NCBI GenBank assembly: GCA_004352715.1
Contig: SCFE01000053.1
Coordinates: forward strand, 1,300,530 to 1,364,529
Length of the DNA: 64,000 nucleotides
DNA from: Hofstenia miamia
Lineage: Eukaryota; Xenacoelomorpha; Acoela
Direction: 5' to 3'
Positions 63,416 through 64,000 of the stretch are shown piece by piece (the first letter of the stretch is position 1; every line of letters begins with the position of its first letter). The notes below the pieces were generated by a model. It did not search any database, had not been told where the DNA came from, and saw only the letters and a list, made by a program, of their open reading frames with translations. Position numbers and translations under genes: made by a program.

Positions 63416-63551
63416 TACGGTTAGACTACGTGATGGCCACATGTGATAGTATCACACACCTATGGTTAGACTATGCGATTATAATTGCCACTTACTTACA
63501 GGTGATGCGATTTTGTAATTACTCTTGAACCAATCACATAGTCTAACCGTA
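63416..63551. repeat. Short inverted-repeat element (19-bp ends, three motif copies)
   Basis: TACGGTTAGACTACGTGAT (63416-63434) is nearly the inverse of 63533-63551, with one mismatch. A third, direct copy TATGGTTAGACTATGCGAT lies at 63461-63479. Looks like a 136-bp MITE or hairpin. Confidence 0.7.
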
Positions 63552-63577
63552 GCATAAACACTAATATTTGTGAAGTA

Positions 63578-64000
63578 CAGGGTGGTCCAAAAAAACAGAA
63601 CCCATAAAAATGTTTATTATTACTACATAGGTCCATCAAATTTCCTCAAATTTTGAAGATTGTAACTTTAGTCTATGGATAGGTTTACAACAAAGTTTCA
63701 GCAATATTCTTCGGTTGATTTAGAATTGTTATGTTCTTTTCAAAATGTGCGTTAAATGGCGTCCTCGTCTTTGTAGGCAGTTTGTTGAGTGTAATGGTTT
63801 CTGTAAGACATCATTTGGTAAGCTGTACCCAAATAAGCATTATTTTTGCTGTTGACATATCGTGACAGCAAAAAGTGTGCGTCATCTGAGAATCAGACAT
63901 GATCTAGAAAGTCTGGATTGTCCTCGATGTATCACAAAACCATTGACACATGTTTACTCGTTTTTTCCATGTTAACCTGTGTAAGTTTTTGCTTATCTGG
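63578..64000 (-). mobile_element. mariner-like element, cut by window end
   Basis: Starts CAGGGTGGTCCAAAAAAACA after a TA at 63576. Minus-strand coding from the window end inward reads EDNPDFLDHV, then FSDDAHFLLSRYVNSKNN (the FSDE-x-F-x-x-x-G-x-VN motif of mariner transposases) and YLGTAYQMM. Frames contain stops. The other inverted end lies beyond the window. Confidence 0.75.

Noticed and set aside
1-64000. CRISPR arrays, operons, phage or bacterial defence genes
   Set aside because: No spaced identical repeats and no bacterial gene structure; all repeat structures fit eukaryotic mobile elements or microsatellites.

Overview
The window is animal genomic DNA, AT-rich and strongly intron-dominated. 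Nothing in it looks bacterial: there are no operons or Shine-Dalgarno sites, and short exons with GT..AG borders lie kilobases apart among transposon relics. The organism is most likely an invertebrate metazoan with a repeat-rich, gap-containing draft assembly. The sequence does not let me name a phylum.

Two host genes can be assembled exon by exon, with reading phases that agree. (1) On the minus strand, about 38.4 to 12.5 kb, is a tetraspanin of the uroplakin-1-like kind. Its seven proposed exons encode about 305 aa, with four membrane helices, a CCG motif, a second CC pair and six cysteines in the large loop. (2) On the plus strand, 49.78 to 58.67 kb, is a three-exon gene for a 209 aa protein with a signal peptide, several membrane segments and a C-terminal coiled coil. 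Its layout resembles the BRI3BP/TMEM109 family. Both genes were hidden because each exon is short and the introns are full of mobile DNA.

Mobile elements fill nearly everything else. LINE family A (ORF1 plus endonuclease/RT, C/T-rich coding strand) has one near-complete copy at 23.0-26.6 kb and four fragments. AT-rich LINE family B (CR1-like) has copies at 2.3-5.9 and 46.5-49.5 kb. A Myb-domain, R4/Dong-like LINE lies antisense at 42.0-44.9 kb with a tRNA-like sequence at its 5' end. Three more RT C-termini lie at 7.8, 40.4 and 62.2 kb. DNA transposons include a piggyBac-like element with TTAA ends (15.66-17.77 kb), five mariner-like relics (two with perfect inverted ends), a pogo-like HTH segment, hAT and Tc1-like remnants, and several MITEs. 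Two of the MITEs have recognisable 8-bp target duplications.

Long (TA)n tracts recur; they flank several mariner insertions and three assembly gaps. Two 21-N gaps are flanked by exact 125- and 159-bp duplications and look like unmerged contig overlaps rather than biology.

Layout: 0-1.3 kb tandem repeat with palindromes; 2.3-8.9 kb LINE debris, retroelement ORF remnant, nested repeats and a hAT MITE; 9-12.1 kb featureless AT-rich DNA; 12.1-38.4 kb tetraspanin gene with TE-filled introns; 38.4-49.6 kb LINE cluster; 49.8-58.8 kb BRI3BP-like gene; 59-64 kb a possible unidentified gene, inverted repeats, a LINE 3' end and a mariner relic cut by the window edge.
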